Assembly: GCF_002080415.1 (NCBI RefSeq)
Contig: NZ_CP020474.1
Coordinates: 3,485,501 to 3,549,500 of the forward strand
Length of the DNA stretch: 64,000 nucleotides
Source of the DNA: Roseovarius mucosus
GTDB taxonomy: Bacteria > Pseudomonadota > Alphaproteobacteria > Rhodobacterales > Rhodobacteraceae
Direction of reading: 5' to 3'
The position numbers were made by a program, and so were the translations under genes. This document shows positions 27,692 to 37,700 of the stretch, in pieces. The notes under the pieces were generated by a model. That model was not told the origin of the DNA, did no database searches, and saw nothing but the letters and a program-made list of their open reading frames with translations. Every line of letters starts with the position of its first letter. Positions within the stretch are counted from its first letter, which is position 1.

Positions 27692-30101
27692 AAGGGTGCA
27701 CGAGCCGCCGGACCGTAGACAGCGCGCGCAGTGTCACCCTAGCCTCTGAATCCTCATCACAAAGGTGTAACGCCAGAGCGCGCGTCAATAGCCCGGGGCC
27801 GGTTTTAAACCACCGATGATCCTTTTCTCGGTCAAGGCAAGAGGCCACTGCTTTTTCAAAGGCCGTTTCGATAACGCTATGGCCGGGCGTTGCCATAAGC
27901 AGATCGGTCACAACCGCCCCACGACCATCGATGAAAAACCCTGCCTCTTCCGTGTGGTCGATGAGCGGGTCAACATCTCTGCTTGGCCATTGCGTCGCAG
28001 ACAGCGTAAGACCACCCTCGACCAAAAGAACGCCCAGCATCAGAAGATCAGTCTTTTGTTCACAATCAGGAGCCTTCGCAAAAGCCCGGGCGGCATCAGA
28101 GCCGGCGTTTTTCCGTAGCCAACTTTGTGCGTTGCGAATGTCATGCAGAACCACCTGACGCCGCGATACCTGACGCCAAGCATCCAACAGCTGCTCTCGT
28201 TCCGAACTTGTTTCGGGAATATCAAACCAAATAGCATGGATCAGATCGGGCACTTTAGGGATACAAACATCTTGTGGGGGCTCAACGTCCAATGCCTGTT
28301 TTGCTACTTTGGCCCGGGCGGGAAGGAAAAAATCGGCAATCGCGCTCATGTTACTGCCCAGATCGCCTTCGTCCCAGCCTGACGCTGCTAGAATACGGGC
28401 TTCGTTCAACAACGTGCCAACACGGGTAGCGCGAGGCCGACTAATCAGAGCTTCTTCCAAACGGCCCGCGTCTTTCGACAGCTTGGCAACGTAGCCTTCT
28501 GCCGTGTTCAAATCGGATACCAGAAGAGACATCTCGATCATATCGACAACCGGTGCTCGTGCGGCCCCCGATGCCGCCTGTGTTTCACAGGCCATCAGCG
28601 TTTCACCAATTTCCCCCAAGGAGAGCCCAGCGGAGACGTAACAAGCTAAACGCCAATCCTCATCGACGCCCGAACAAACCTTCTCAAGAAGGTCTGCAAC
28701 GCGGTGGGCTGCACCGGTTGCAATCAGCGCTTGGGTAGCAAGACGCAAGAATTGGGGGTCGGCGGGCCAGCGGCGGCAACAAGCCCAGAGATAGCGAACC
28801 GCCAGCATGCCAAATCCTCCAGAGACGAGAACACGCCCCAGACGCTCTGCTGCCTCAGACTCTCGGCGCGCTACAGGATGGCTCCGAACCCAGTCCAGGG
28901 CAGCGCGCGGCCCGTTGCGCAAGAGCTGATCCTCGATCGCAAAAGCATGCAGGTCAGTGATAGGCCATGATCGGGAGGCAAAAGATTTGCTTAGGCGCTC
29001 TGCAAGGCCTGAAGAGCGATTTAGCCAGATGTGCCGCACGATCTGCAGCGCCCGGTACCATGGGATGTCATCCGAGCCGGCCACGATCTGCAGCACGTCG
29101 TCGTCTGAGAGGCCATTATGAGCCTGCGGCGCATCAAGCTGAAGCATAAACCTGTCGATGTCGAACTCTGGAGCAGCAAGGCCAAGATGGCGCTCCTCCT
29201 CGCATATTGGCGCAACAAGACCTTGAGCGTCTTTCGTCTGTGTCGCTTGCGCGGCATCAAGACGTGCAATCGCTTCGTCTGCCAACACATCGAATGCTGA
29301 CAAATTCAGGCTCTTTATCTTAGACCACAGCAGCCGCGCGTCTTCCACGGCACCTTGATCTTCGGCGAGGTTGGCACGCAGTTGTAAAAACCAAGGAGCA
29401 AACTGCGTCTCCTCATGCGCGCTTTCTGCTAGGCGCAGGGCGCGCTGGTAATCCCCCGCACCACGGCATGCTTGCGCAGCACGCAAAACGATTTCGGGAT
29501 GATCCGAATGATGCATCAGCGCTTCGTTTGCAAAACTGACAGCACCTGCGTTATCGCCGGATTGCAATGCGATTTCGATCCGCGCGAGATGTGCCAAGTC
29601 GTGATCCGGGCGAAGTGCTAAAAGTCGCTCACAAAAGGATGTCGCATCCTCTAATTTTGCCGCCTTTCGGTGCAATGAGATGACGAAAGCAAGATCATCT
29701 GGCGCTTCGATAGTCCTCGATGTCATGATCCCAATGGCTTCAACATGCCTCTGTGCAAGGTCGAGTGCTTCAGCAGTCTTCCGATATAAAATTGGCTCAT
29801 TGGCTAGGGTTGCGAGGGCCTTGTGCCCAATATCCGCAGCCGCGTCCGCTTCTCCGCGTGCAAGCGTCATCTCAACAAGTCCGACCCACGCCCAGAGGTG
29901 ATGAGGATTTGCATCGACGATCTGGCGGAACAAAGACTCGGCCAAGTGGGTCTCACCAGCTTCGGCGAGACCACCCGCGACGCCAAAGCGCAAGGCTGCA
30001 AGCCAACCTTGGTCACCAGTTTGGCCTTCAAGTTGAAACGCCAGACTGCGCAGGGTCTGAGCAAAAGTGCCGCTATGATCGTCACGGTCGCACTTGGTCA
30101 T
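27642..30101 (-). CDS. TPR protein with C-terminal GT32-like glycosyltransferase domain
   Basis: Large protein of 819 residues. Roughly residues 20-270 are tetratricopeptide-like helical repeats (for example AESLFRQIVDANPHHLWAW, AVSFANEALMHHSDHPEIV), with further helical hairpins to about 580. Residues about 614-800 resemble GT32/Gly_transf_sug enzymes: VPDLIHAIWFDIP, QKTDLLMLGVLLVEGG and TGPGLLTRAL. At the place of the metal-binding DxD (usually GGxYLDxD) it reads GGLTLSATQW, so the acidic pair is missing. It may be inactive, metal-independent or mainly a scaffold. Shine-Dalgarno AAAGG supports the ATG. Its last residues are antisense to the integrase remnant. Confidence 0.72.
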   Translation of the reverse strand: MTKCDRDDHSGTFAQTLRSLAFQLEGQTGDQGWLAALRFGVAGGLAEAGETHLAESLFRQIVDANPHHLWAWVGLVEMTLARGEADAAADIGHKALATLANEPILYRKTAEALDLAQRHVEAIGIMTSRTIEAPDDLAFVISLHRKAAKLEDATSFCERLLALRPDHDLAHLARIEIALQSGDNAGAVSFANEALMHHSDHPEIVLRAAQACRGAGDYQRALRLAESAHEETQFAPWFLQLRANLAEDQGAVEDARLLWSKIKSLNLSAFDVLADEAIARLDAAQATQTKDAQGLVAPICEEERHLGLAAPEFDIDRFMLQLDAPQAHNGLSDDDVLQIVAGSDDIPWYRALQIVRHIWLNRSSGLAERLSKSFASRSWPITDLHAFAIEDQLLRNGPRAALDWVRSHPVARRESEAAERLGRVLVSGGFGMLAVRYLWACCRRWPADPQFLRLATQALIATGAAHRVADLLEKVCSGVDEDWRLACYVSAGLSLGEIGETLMACETQAASGAARAPVVDMIEMSLLVSDLNTAEGYVAKLSKDAGRLEEALISRPRATRVGTLLNEARILAASGWDEGDLGSNMSAIADFFLPARAKVAKQALDVEPPQDVCIPKVPDLIHAIWFDIPETSSEREQLLDAWRQVSRRQVVLHDIRNAQSWLRKNAGSDAARAFAKAPDCEQKTDLLMLGVLLVEGGLTLSATQWPSRDVDPLIDHTEEAGFFIDGRGAVVTDLLMATPGHSVIETAFEKAVASCLDREKDHRWFKTGPGLLTRALALHLCDEDSEARVTLRALSTVRRLVHPYRPAIRPKIDGGAQYP

Positions 30102-30609
30102 ACATGTGCCTTTGCGTTTTTCTGTCTCACTCTACACGTGGTCCCAGTCAGTAGCGCTCAATTCGCCAAGTGGTTCAATACTCGTAAATAAGTGTCGATT
30201 CTTCACGAGCGGCCAAACGGGCTATCTGACGTCCGAACCGCATCTTCGGAAACCTCGGCAAGGATGGACAATCAGGGTTGAAAATGGCCCCGTGTAGATC
30301 AGAGACAACCTGAGAGAATAGACCGAGAACCAAGGTATCACGATCCAGCACATCCACCCCGGCCAGCCACAGCCAAACGCTTGTGACGAGCGCTAGAACA
30401 GCACCGTCCGGCATGCGTGGCTCGATCCACATCATCGCAAGCATCAGCGAAGGCTAGGATCAAGCCATGGCCAGTCATAGAAGTTTCATCCGATTTGGAC
30501 CAGTGTCCGATCGCCTGACACACCAACTGGTGCAGGTGGATCAACCGAACCACCTCTGACAGCAAAACGGCGGCCTACACACTTTGGACGCGTGAAATTA
30601 CCCTGAATA
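30102..30609. other. Gene-poor stretch, about 500 bp
   Basis: No convincing gene. The longest minus-strand frame (30175-30444, 89 codons, hydrophobic middle VALVTSVWLWLAGVDVLD-like) lacks a clear ribosome site and resembles no family I recognise. The composition looks less GC-rich than the core regions. It may contain decayed mobile-element DNA, but I cannot show that. Confidence 0.4.
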
Positions 30610-31476
30610 TCAGGCGGCGTCTTTGATGCCCAAACGTTTGCGAAGTGTAGCAGGCAAATACCGAGACGTCGTGATCCGAGGAGTAGAGTTCTCGGATATC
30701 GAGCGGGCGTCGCCATAGAGCGATACATACTCTTGGTAATTGTCGAAGGCTTGCCTCCCGACGTAGTCTATATACGTCTCTACCGGCAGACCCTCGGCCA
30801 AGATCACGTCATGGTTCTCAGTCTCGACATGGTAAACCGAGTGACTGTCGCCCAACTCGGCCAACGGAACCTGCGTGATGGAATAGCCATTGACCATAGC
30901 ACCGGCGTTGACGAGCAAACCATCGATGAAAAGAGCGTGGTCTGCGGTCAAGGTCAGGTCGCGCACCGGCAATCCGTTCTCTAGCGCGCCTTGGTCCACA
31001 CGGATAAGGTCATTGCGCGCGGCAGACCCGAAGCGGGTGGACGTCGTCTGCTTTCCTACCCACATCACCCGGGTCAGGGTGCCATCCGACTTGACGACCT
31101 GTGTGCCGATTTCCAGATCCTCAACATTGATATCGCCCTCTGCCGTCGCAATCCGCGTACCTTCGGCAAAGCAGGCCCGATCAAATGTTTCACCACTATT
31201 CAGTGCCAAAGTAGGCGGGACAACAACAGGTTCCTGATCAAGAAAGACGGCAAAGAAACCTGGAAATTCCAAAAACTCAAATACCGGCCAGATCGTGCCG
31301 TCCACCTCCATCGTGCCGAGGTACTCATAATTCAGAGAATTGGTTGGCTCAAAATAGGTGTCACCGATTTCGAATGTCGTGTCTGCATCGCCATCCGTGA
31401 TGGTAAAATTTCCATTCTGAATTGAGGGCGAGCCGCTGCTGTACGTAATGGAGTGCGTTGACGTAAATGAGCCCAT
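30610..31476 (-). CDS. Hint-domain protein
   Basis: A 288-residue protein with a Hint (hedgehog/intein) module at about 100-235. It begins at Cys102 with ACFAEGTRIATAEGDINVEDL, then DGTLTRVMWVGKQT and the block LTADHALFIDGLLVNAGAM. The first 100 residues are Ser/Thr/Gly-rich and beta-like, with no obvious Sec signal. Such Hint proteins are widespread in Roseobacter relatives, often on calcium-binding or secreted surface proteins. The C-terminal His-Asn needed for intein splicing is not evident, so self-cleavage at Cys102 is possible but unproven. Shine-Dalgarno AAGGA precedes the ATG. The adjacency to glycan genes suggests a cell-surface or exported role. Confidence 0.8.
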   Translation of the reverse strand: MGSFTSTHSITYSSGSPSIQNGNFTITDGDADTTFEIGDTYFEPTNSLNYEYLGTMEVDGTIWPVFEFLEFPGFFAVFLDQEPVVVPPTLALNSGETFDRACFAEGTRIATAEGDINVEDLEIGTQVVKSDGTLTRVMWVGKQTTSTRFGSAARNDLIRVDQGALENGLPVRDLTLTADHALFIDGLLVNAGAMVNGYSITQVPLAELGDSHSVYHVETENHDVILAEGLPVETYIDYVGRQAFDNYQEYVSLYGDARSISENSTPRITTSRYLPATLRKRLGIKDAA

Positions 31477-31896
31477 TTCAGTTTATCCTTGATGATTAAA
31501 TGCATATCGCGACTTTACACCCATCTATAAGCAGGTTGCGTCAGGGGGTCCAGCAACTTAAAAGATAAGTTTACGCGCGAAGTGAAAAGTCAGAATAAAA
31601 ACAAGTTCTTGCATTGGGAGATGTCTTGCGGAGAAGCTTCCACTCTGACCTGAGTTTGGACGAGAGCCGCAAGATTGCGAGGGGAGGTGCGTTTGCGACC
31701 ACGCCGTATTTCAAGCCTGTGTTCGATGCAATGTCATGGGAAAAACGCGCTGGATCATACGGGCTTTGCCCTCTTGAACCAAGATGCTTCACGGTCGCGA
31801 AAAGCCTACCTTCATTGGCCGACCGATTTTTCAGAGGTCCCTTGAAAAAAGTAGCCGCGATGCGCGTAATTCATGACCATGATACGATTACGGGGC
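31477..31896. other. Intergenic stretch, about 420 bp
   Basis: AT-richer than its surroundings. It probably holds the promoter of the Hint gene near 31490-31560, although no hexamers stand out. A 96-codon plus frame (31614-31904, TTG start) and a 73-codon minus frame exist, but neither has a clear ribosome site or family resemblance. Nothing further is recognised. Confidence 0.4.
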
Positions 31897-33117
31897 TTAC
31901 TTAATCACGGTCTCCATTATCTTGCGAAACGAGACGGCTTGTTCCAAGAAGCTTGTTACTTTGACAGGTTGGTCGGCTACGCTCGAGGTGCCGGTATCAA
32001 GAGCTTCAAGGATTTGACGGCGTAATTCTCCGGGGCCTGCACCAATGGCGATAAGGCGCTCTCGAGAAACAGCATTATGTTCGACCGTCCCACCACTGTC
32101 AGTCTGGATCACCTTGATGCCTCGGGCCAGAGCTTCTCGTATAGTTAGGCCAAATGTCTCTTTCCACTGCGACATGAACAACAACACGTCGATCCCGGCA
32201 TAGAAATCGTCCATGTCGGAGTGATGATACCGGGGAACGACCCGCCACTCTCCCGGGAGCCTCGACAGGTTTTGCCCGGCCCACCAACTGCCATCAAGGC
32301 TGCCATCGACCAGACGTACGCCGAAATCAGAGCGCGGTAGGTCTTTGAATGCCTCGCGGATTTTTAGCCAACCTTTGATTGCCGAGGGGCCCCCAACAAA
32401 GCCAAAGACGATCCGCGGGTCTGCTGCGCGTCGCGCGGCCTGTTTGGCGGCAAAATCCGAGCGTGGCATATGCACACCGTTTTCCCACACCACCCCAAGA
32501 CCCGGAGCCAAACCCGAGGCTTCACAGAGGGTGCGGGCGAAATGGCTGGGATAGGTGACAACATCCGCGAGAGACGCCGCGTCTTGTAGCGTCTGGAACC
32601 GCGCCTTGGCTGCGCCAAAATCTGCGACACAGCCCTTGCAGGCGTCGATCTGAACGGGATCTTGCGCGCAATACACCTGATCGGGTTTTACCATGAATTG
32701 CCGTTCGCATATCCACCAATAGTCATGCACAGAAATCACAATCGGCACCTGTGCGCGTTTGGCAACGCGCAGGATATCCACCCCGATTTCCTGAATGCAA
32801 TGCACATGCATCAGGTCAGGTGACAGATCGGCTATCAGATCGCTGACTACGCCCCCTATCTCGGGGTTATCGTAGAAATACTTGTAGGTGCGGTTTTGCG
32901 GCACATTGATCAGGTAATTGTCGATCCCCATGACCTGAGACCGTAGAACGGAATAGGGCTGCAACTCTGGGCGGCTGATCAGCGAGATCACACTGACCCT
33001 TGCGATGTCTTCGTTCACCAGTTCTCGGGCCACTTGTTCGGCGACAACGGTCGCGCCGCCATAGGTGTAGGGGGCAAAGAACACATTGACGAGCAGGATA
33101 TGAGGACGCTTTGTCAT
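31897..33117 (-). CDS. GT4-type (GT-B) glycosyltransferase
   Basis: Cytoplasmic retaining glycosyltransferase of 406 residues. The N-terminal donor/acceptor fold starts ILLVNVFFAPYTYGGATVVAE with a Gly-rich loop. HVHCIQEIGVDIL and VISVHDYWWICERQ follow, typical of GT4 enzymes. The C-terminal nucleotide-sugar half has FVGGPSAIKGWLKI, and the E-x7-E region is WKETFGLTIREALARG. It acts in assembly of the surface glycan. The ATG at 33117 lies in an ATGA overlap with the upstream glycosyltransferase gene, so the two are translationally coupled. Confidence 0.9.
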   Translation of the reverse strand: MTKRPHILLVNVFFAPYTYGGATVVAEQVARELVNEDIARVSVISLISRPELQPYSVLRSQVMGIDNYLINVPQNRTYKYFYDNPEIGGVVSDLIADLSPDLMHVHCIQEIGVDILRVAKRAQVPIVISVHDYWWICERQFMVKPDQVYCAQDPVQIDACKGCVADFGAAKARFQTLQDAASLADVVTYPSHFARTLCEASGLAPGLGVVWENGVHMPRSDFAAKQAARRAADPRIVFGFVGGPSAIKGWLKIREAFKDLPRSDFGVRLVDGSLDGSWWAGQNLSRLPGEWRVVPRYHHSDMDDFYAGIDVLLFMSQWKETFGLTIREALARGIKVIQTDSGGTVEHNAVSRERLIAIGAGPGELRRQILEALDTGTSSVADQPVKVTSFLEQAVSFRKIMETVIK

Positions 33118-34433
33118 GGCTTCACCCAGTCGAGCAGGGCAGGGGCGATAATGTGGGGCTCCGCCTGCACACTCCATCGGGTCTCAAGCGTTTCTCGAGC
33201 TGTGCTGCCCATGACGCGGGCGCGAGCTCTGTCATTCGCGAGAGCTTCCAACGCAAGCCGCCAGTCGCTGGGGGCGCTTGCGATAAATCCGGTGCGCCCA
33301 TGGTCGATCATTGTGGGCAGGTCCCCAACCGCGCTCACGATGGAGGCCAGCCCCACCGCTGCGGCATCAATCACGCGCACACCGCTTTTGCATCTGTTGA
33401 ACAAGTCATCCTGAAGCGGCATCACCGCGACATCAGCCCGCGCCAGATTGGTAAGGTAGGCATCATAGCTCAAGAACGGATGATGCTCGGTTTGCTTCAT
33501 AAGCGATGCAGGCAGCTTATCGGTTTGAAAATGGCCAAGGATGGTCAAGCGGCGCGTGGGATCGGCGGTCACAAAGGCTGCAACGTCGGTCTTAATCAGA
33601 TCGAAATCCGCCTCGTGGCCCTGGGATCCGCTGGCGAAGACGACGCGAAACAGACCATCAGCCGGACCACGCGCGGCAATTGCGGCAGCCCCGTTTTGCA
33701 AAGTGTCGGGGTCAGCAAAGTTTCGTCTGACGTAAACCGGGCGAGGCGTGTAAAGCCGTGCGAGATCGGCCAACCCGGGCGTCGAGACGGTCACGATATC
33801 GGCCCCATTCATCATGGCGGCATAGCGCGGTGCGACGGTTAGAAAATGTTTCTTGAGCATCGGATCAAGGTTCGCCATGTTTTGATAGGTCTCATAGGCT
33901 GCGACCGAAAACAGCGGATCGTCGATGTCGAACAGAATCGGCAGGCCAAGTCGGCGTGCCTCATAGCGATATATCTGCGTCAACGGTGTGTCTTCCAGCC
34001 TGTATTCGCAATAATGCGTCGCCCTTTGTAGAAGCCGCAGCGCCCTCGGGGTGTCTTCGTAATGCGCAAAATCGAACTCGACATTCTGCGATTTCCACAG
34101 CACCTGAAGCTGCTCGACGCGGTATTTTCGGCACTGTGACAGGTTGAGATCACCAATCAGCGCAATACGCGGACTCGTCTTCTGGTTGATGCGCGCATGA
34201 AACCCCTCGCCACGGGCCAGTTCCGACCAAATGGTTTGCATCTGGCGCTCGGGAGTAAACGAGGTGTTTGGGGCAAACGCTGCAGGGGCCTGACGGCCAA
34301 ACAACGACGGTGCCGATCCGCGTAGATAGAGCCCCGCAAAATAGCGCGATCGGTTCAGCGCTTCGGCAAGACCGTATTCGCGCGTTACCGATATAAAGCG
34401 GCGCAAGAGTGACAGACGGACGAATTGCGCCAA
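33114..34433 (-). CDS. GT-B glycosyltransferase (Glycos_transf_1)
   Basis: A 439-residue glycosyltransferase. The N-terminal 90 residues are a variable basic region; the fold begins at RIALIGDLNLSQCRKYRVEQL. The C-terminal donor domain includes VVFASGSQGHEADFDLIK, LTILGHFQ, and the late motif FNRCKSGVRVIDAAAVGLASIVSA, where the usual glutamate-rich donor loop is replaced by CKSGVRVID, a pattern seen in GT1/GT4 relatives of polysaccharide loci. The start is TTG at 34433, preceded by AGGA at about 10 bp; no ATG is available nearby. Coupled to the following GT4 gene by ATGA. Confidence 0.82.
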   Translation of the reverse strand: MAQFVRLSLLRRFISVTREYGLAEALNRSRYFAGLYLRGSAPSLFGRQAPAAFAPNTSFTPERQMQTIWSELARGEGFHARINQKTSPRIALIGDLNLSQCRKYRVEQLQVLWKSQNVEFDFAHYEDTPRALRLLQRATHYCEYRLEDTPLTQIYRYEARRLGLPILFDIDDPLFSVAAYETYQNMANLDPMLKKHFLTVAPRYAAMMNGADIVTVSTPGLADLARLYTPRPVYVRRNFADPDTLQNGAAAIAARGPADGLFRVVFASGSQGHEADFDLIKTDVAAFVTADPTRRLTILGHFQTDKLPASLMKQTEHHPFLSYDAYLTNLARADVAVMPLQDDLFNRCKSGVRVIDAAAVGLASIVSAVGDLPTMIDHGRTGFIASAPSDWRLALEALANDRARARVMGSTARETLETRWSVQAEPHIIAPALLDWVKP

Positions 34434-34570
34434 ATCAGAGTTTTCCTGCCTTAGTCCAAATTAGGTTATGATTACTCGGTACTTAGGCAACTGCGTTCAA
34501 CTTCACATTTTCACGCATACACAGAATCATGCATCTTGCACGATGGCCGTTGTGGAGTTTCCAAATGGAA

Positions 34571-34588
34571 TGTGACACACCGGTTACA
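34571..34588. promoter_or_regulatory. Inverted repeat TGTGAC-N6-GTTACA
   Basis: TGTGAC (34571-34576) and GTTACA (34583-34588) are an imperfect 18-bp dyad (one G-T mismatch) in the divergent promoter region of two glycosyltransferase genes. The spacing and half-sites resemble CRP-family operators in general form. A regulator cannot be named. Confidence 0.35.
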
Positions 34589-34654
34589 TGATGAGAATGT
34601 CGCCCTTTCTTACCGCTCTCCAGCCACCTTGCATAGGCGGGCGACGGCCCTTTG

Positions 34655-34673
34655 TTCTGGTTACAAGCCAGAA
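34655..34673 (+). promoter_or_regulatory. Hairpin TTCTGG-N7-CCAGAA followed by TTTT
   Basis: A perfect 6-bp stem with a 7-nt loop, followed by TTTTGG on the plus strand, about 85 bp before the start of the 1076-residue glycosyltransferase. It could be a leader hairpin, a weak terminator/attenuator, or an operator. Confidence 0.35.
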
Positions 34674-34758
34674 TTTTGGTGCCAAGATTTTTAGTGCCGA
34701 GATCCTATCAAGCAGTATGTTGTCGGCCGCATGAATACAATCCTAAGGCGCACTTGAG

Positions 34759-37700
34759 ATGACCACCGTAAAAAGCACGCAACGAAATGACAAGACCACA
34801 GATATCGGTGGTTTGCAGACACTCCTGATGGCGAATGGCGAAGTCTTTGCAAACTTCACCGAGATGCCGCGCGACATTGTGGAAATCGCCATTGGCTCTG
34901 CAAGTGCCCAAATGCGTGGCTGTGCGCCGGACGCATTGGCATCCTTCGGGGCGGCGCGCCTGAACGGTCTAGACTCCCGGGATTTGAAGAACAGCATTTG
35001 GTCGGAACCCGCAGAAAAGGTGCCAGGCGACACCTACGCGGTCTGGATCAATGAACTTGCGGACTGGGCCCTGTCCGGCACGCAGACCATTCAGATCATG
35101 CTTGTTGATCGCAACGCCCCCTGTCGGATCAAAATTGATCATCCCATCGTCATAAAAGGGGATACTTCGGATTTGTTCTTACGGGCGCATATCGCGTCTC
35201 ATCGCAGCAAGGCTATGCTGCACGTTACGTTTTCAGATTCTGCGACGCGGGAAATTAGGACCTGCAAGGTAGCATTTGCGCCCAGTTTTCTTGGTGGGCG
35301 TCACTCTCAGGGGTATCAGCAGGTCAGCCTGCCCCTGCCTAAAAGTATCGGGCCAATGGAAGTGAGTCTTGCGGTCCATCATGAAGAATATGTCGATGAT
35401 GGATCAGGGATCGAGCCCTTCGTCTTTCTGGCGGATGTGCATGTCGGCAACCAAAGCAAACCAGAGGATTCATTTCTTAGCCCCATGGTGCTCGTGGGCA
35501 CCGAGATTCCCTGTGATGGTGTTTGGCTTCGGGCTGATTTGCCAGCCTATCTGATGCCCAATGACGACATCCATTTGCGATATGGTGGCAAGACCGATGT
35601 TAGAACAATCCCAATGAGCCCAAAAATCACCGTCGATGACAGGCAGGGGCACACGCTGCAAATTGAAAGCTCGGATGCCGCTCTTCTCAGCTTGTACATT
35701 GATGGCTCACCCCAAGGTCAGCTCTCGGTGGGGCCGGGACAGACGCCTTTTCGTTTGGCGGATAAATATTTAGACGGTGCAACCCATCACATCAGCATAC
35801 GTGATCTGTCTGGAACGGTGCGGCTCTTTGAAACACTGACCCTAGTTCCATCAATTCTGACCCCGGCGGATGTGTTGCAGCGCGAAAGCCACGCACCGTT
35901 TCCAGCGTCTATTTTTGCGCAGACACCGCGCCGCTTTGCCAGTCTTCGCAAACTCTTCGAGACGGTCACGCCAGAGACTGATTTCGCCCAGATCATCCAT
36001 GCGCTCGACACGGTTGAGGCGGGCTATGACTGTGTCACGCTCAAGCCTCTGGCATTCCCAGAAGTGGCCACACCGAAAGTGTCCATTGTTATCCCAGCTC
36101 ACAACAAGGTCGAGGTGACGTATCTCGCGCTCTGCTCGCTGCTTATCGCGCCCAATGAGGCCAGCTTTGAAGTCATCGTGGTGGATGACGGATCAACCGA
36201 CGAGACCGCTACGCTCGAGACTGTCGTCAGCGGGATTACTGTCCTCCACAATCCCGAGCCGCAGCGCTTTATCCGCGCCTGTAATGCCGGGGCCGATCAG
36301 GCCCGTGGGGAGTATATCGTCTTGCTCAACAACGATGTTGAGGTGACGACCGGTTGGCTGGATGAACTTCTTGCCGCCTTCGAACGCTTTGATAATGTGG
36401 GTCTTGCCGGGTCCAAATTGCTTTATCCGGACGGGCGTTTGCAGGATGCCGGTGGCATCATCTGGGGCACGGGCAATCCGTGGAACTATGGCAACCGCCA
36501 GAACCCGGAAGAGCCGCGCTTTTGTTATGCTCGACAGGCGGATTACCTGTCTGGTGCCGCGATGATGGTGCCGAAATCCGTCTGGAAAGTGGTGGGCGGG
36601 CTCTCCTCATACCTCGAACCGATGTATTTCGAGGATACGGATTTCGCATTCAAGGTCCGCGAGGCGGGCTATTCGACCTGGTTCGTTCCGTCTTCTGTCA
36701 TCTATCATTACGAGGGGATGACTTCGGGTACCGACGTCAGCTCAGGCTTCAAACGCTATCAAGAGATCAACCGACCCAAGTTCAAACGCCGTTGGATCGA
36801 GGCCTATGCTCAGTTTGGCCGCGAGGGACAGAACCCCGACCTGGAGAAGGATCGTGGCATCAAGGGGCGCGTGCTTTTTGTCGACTATACCACACCGCGT
36901 CCCGATCAGGATGCGGGCTCTTATGCTGCACTGCAAGAAATCAGGCTGGTGCAGTCGCTGGGCTACAAGGTCAGCTTCCTGCCGACAAATCTGGCGCATC
37001 TGGGCACATATACCGAAGACCTCCAGAAGCTCGGGGTCGAGATGATCTACGCCCCGTTTTTCCTGAGCGTGCAAGAGTATCTGTCCCGGCACGCCGCAGA
37101 TTTCGACGCCTTTTACGTCACAAGGTTCTATGTCGCTCAGGATGTTCTGGGCCACCTGCGCAATTACGCGCCAGAGGCCAAGATTCTCTTCAACAACGCC
37201 GACCTCCACTTTCTGCGCGAGATACGTGCAGCGCGCGCCGAGAATGACGAGAGCCGCTTGCAAATTGCGCGGAAAACTCGGGACGAAGAATTGGCCATCA
37301 TCAACCAGGTCGATGTGGTGCTGAGCTACAACGAATTGGAACATGCTGTGATCGAGGCCTATAGCGAAGGCCGGGCAACGGTTGTGCGCACCCCTTGGGT
37401 CGTTGATATACCCGCCGCCGTGCCGCCGCTCTCAGAGCGCAGGGGAATGTCCTTTCTTGGCAGTTTCCGGCATCATCCGAATGTTGAGGGGGTGCACTGG
37501 TTCGTTCGGGAAGTCATGTCACACCTCTCCACACAGCAGGACGCTCCCATGTTCTCGATTTATGGCTCCGGCATGCCCTCTGACATCGCCGCTCTTGCAA
37601 GCCGGACGATCTTGCCTGTTGGCTTCGTGCCGCAGGTCGCCGATGCCTATAACCCGCATCGCATCTTTCTGGCGCCGCTGCGCTCTGGGGCAGGGATCAA

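Larger units (their letters stand above)
34434..34758. other. Divergent intergenic region with two dyads
   Basis: About 325 bp between divergent glycosyltransferase genes, AT-richer than the coding DNA. It contains two symmetric elements annotated separately (34571-34588 and 34655-34673) and presumably the promoters for both directions. No small gene is recognised. Confidence 0.5.

Noticed and set aside
30610..31476. An intein inside a host protein.
   Set aside because: There is no split host enzyme around the Hint module and no C-terminal His-Asn splice motif, so it is treated as a Hint-domain protein.
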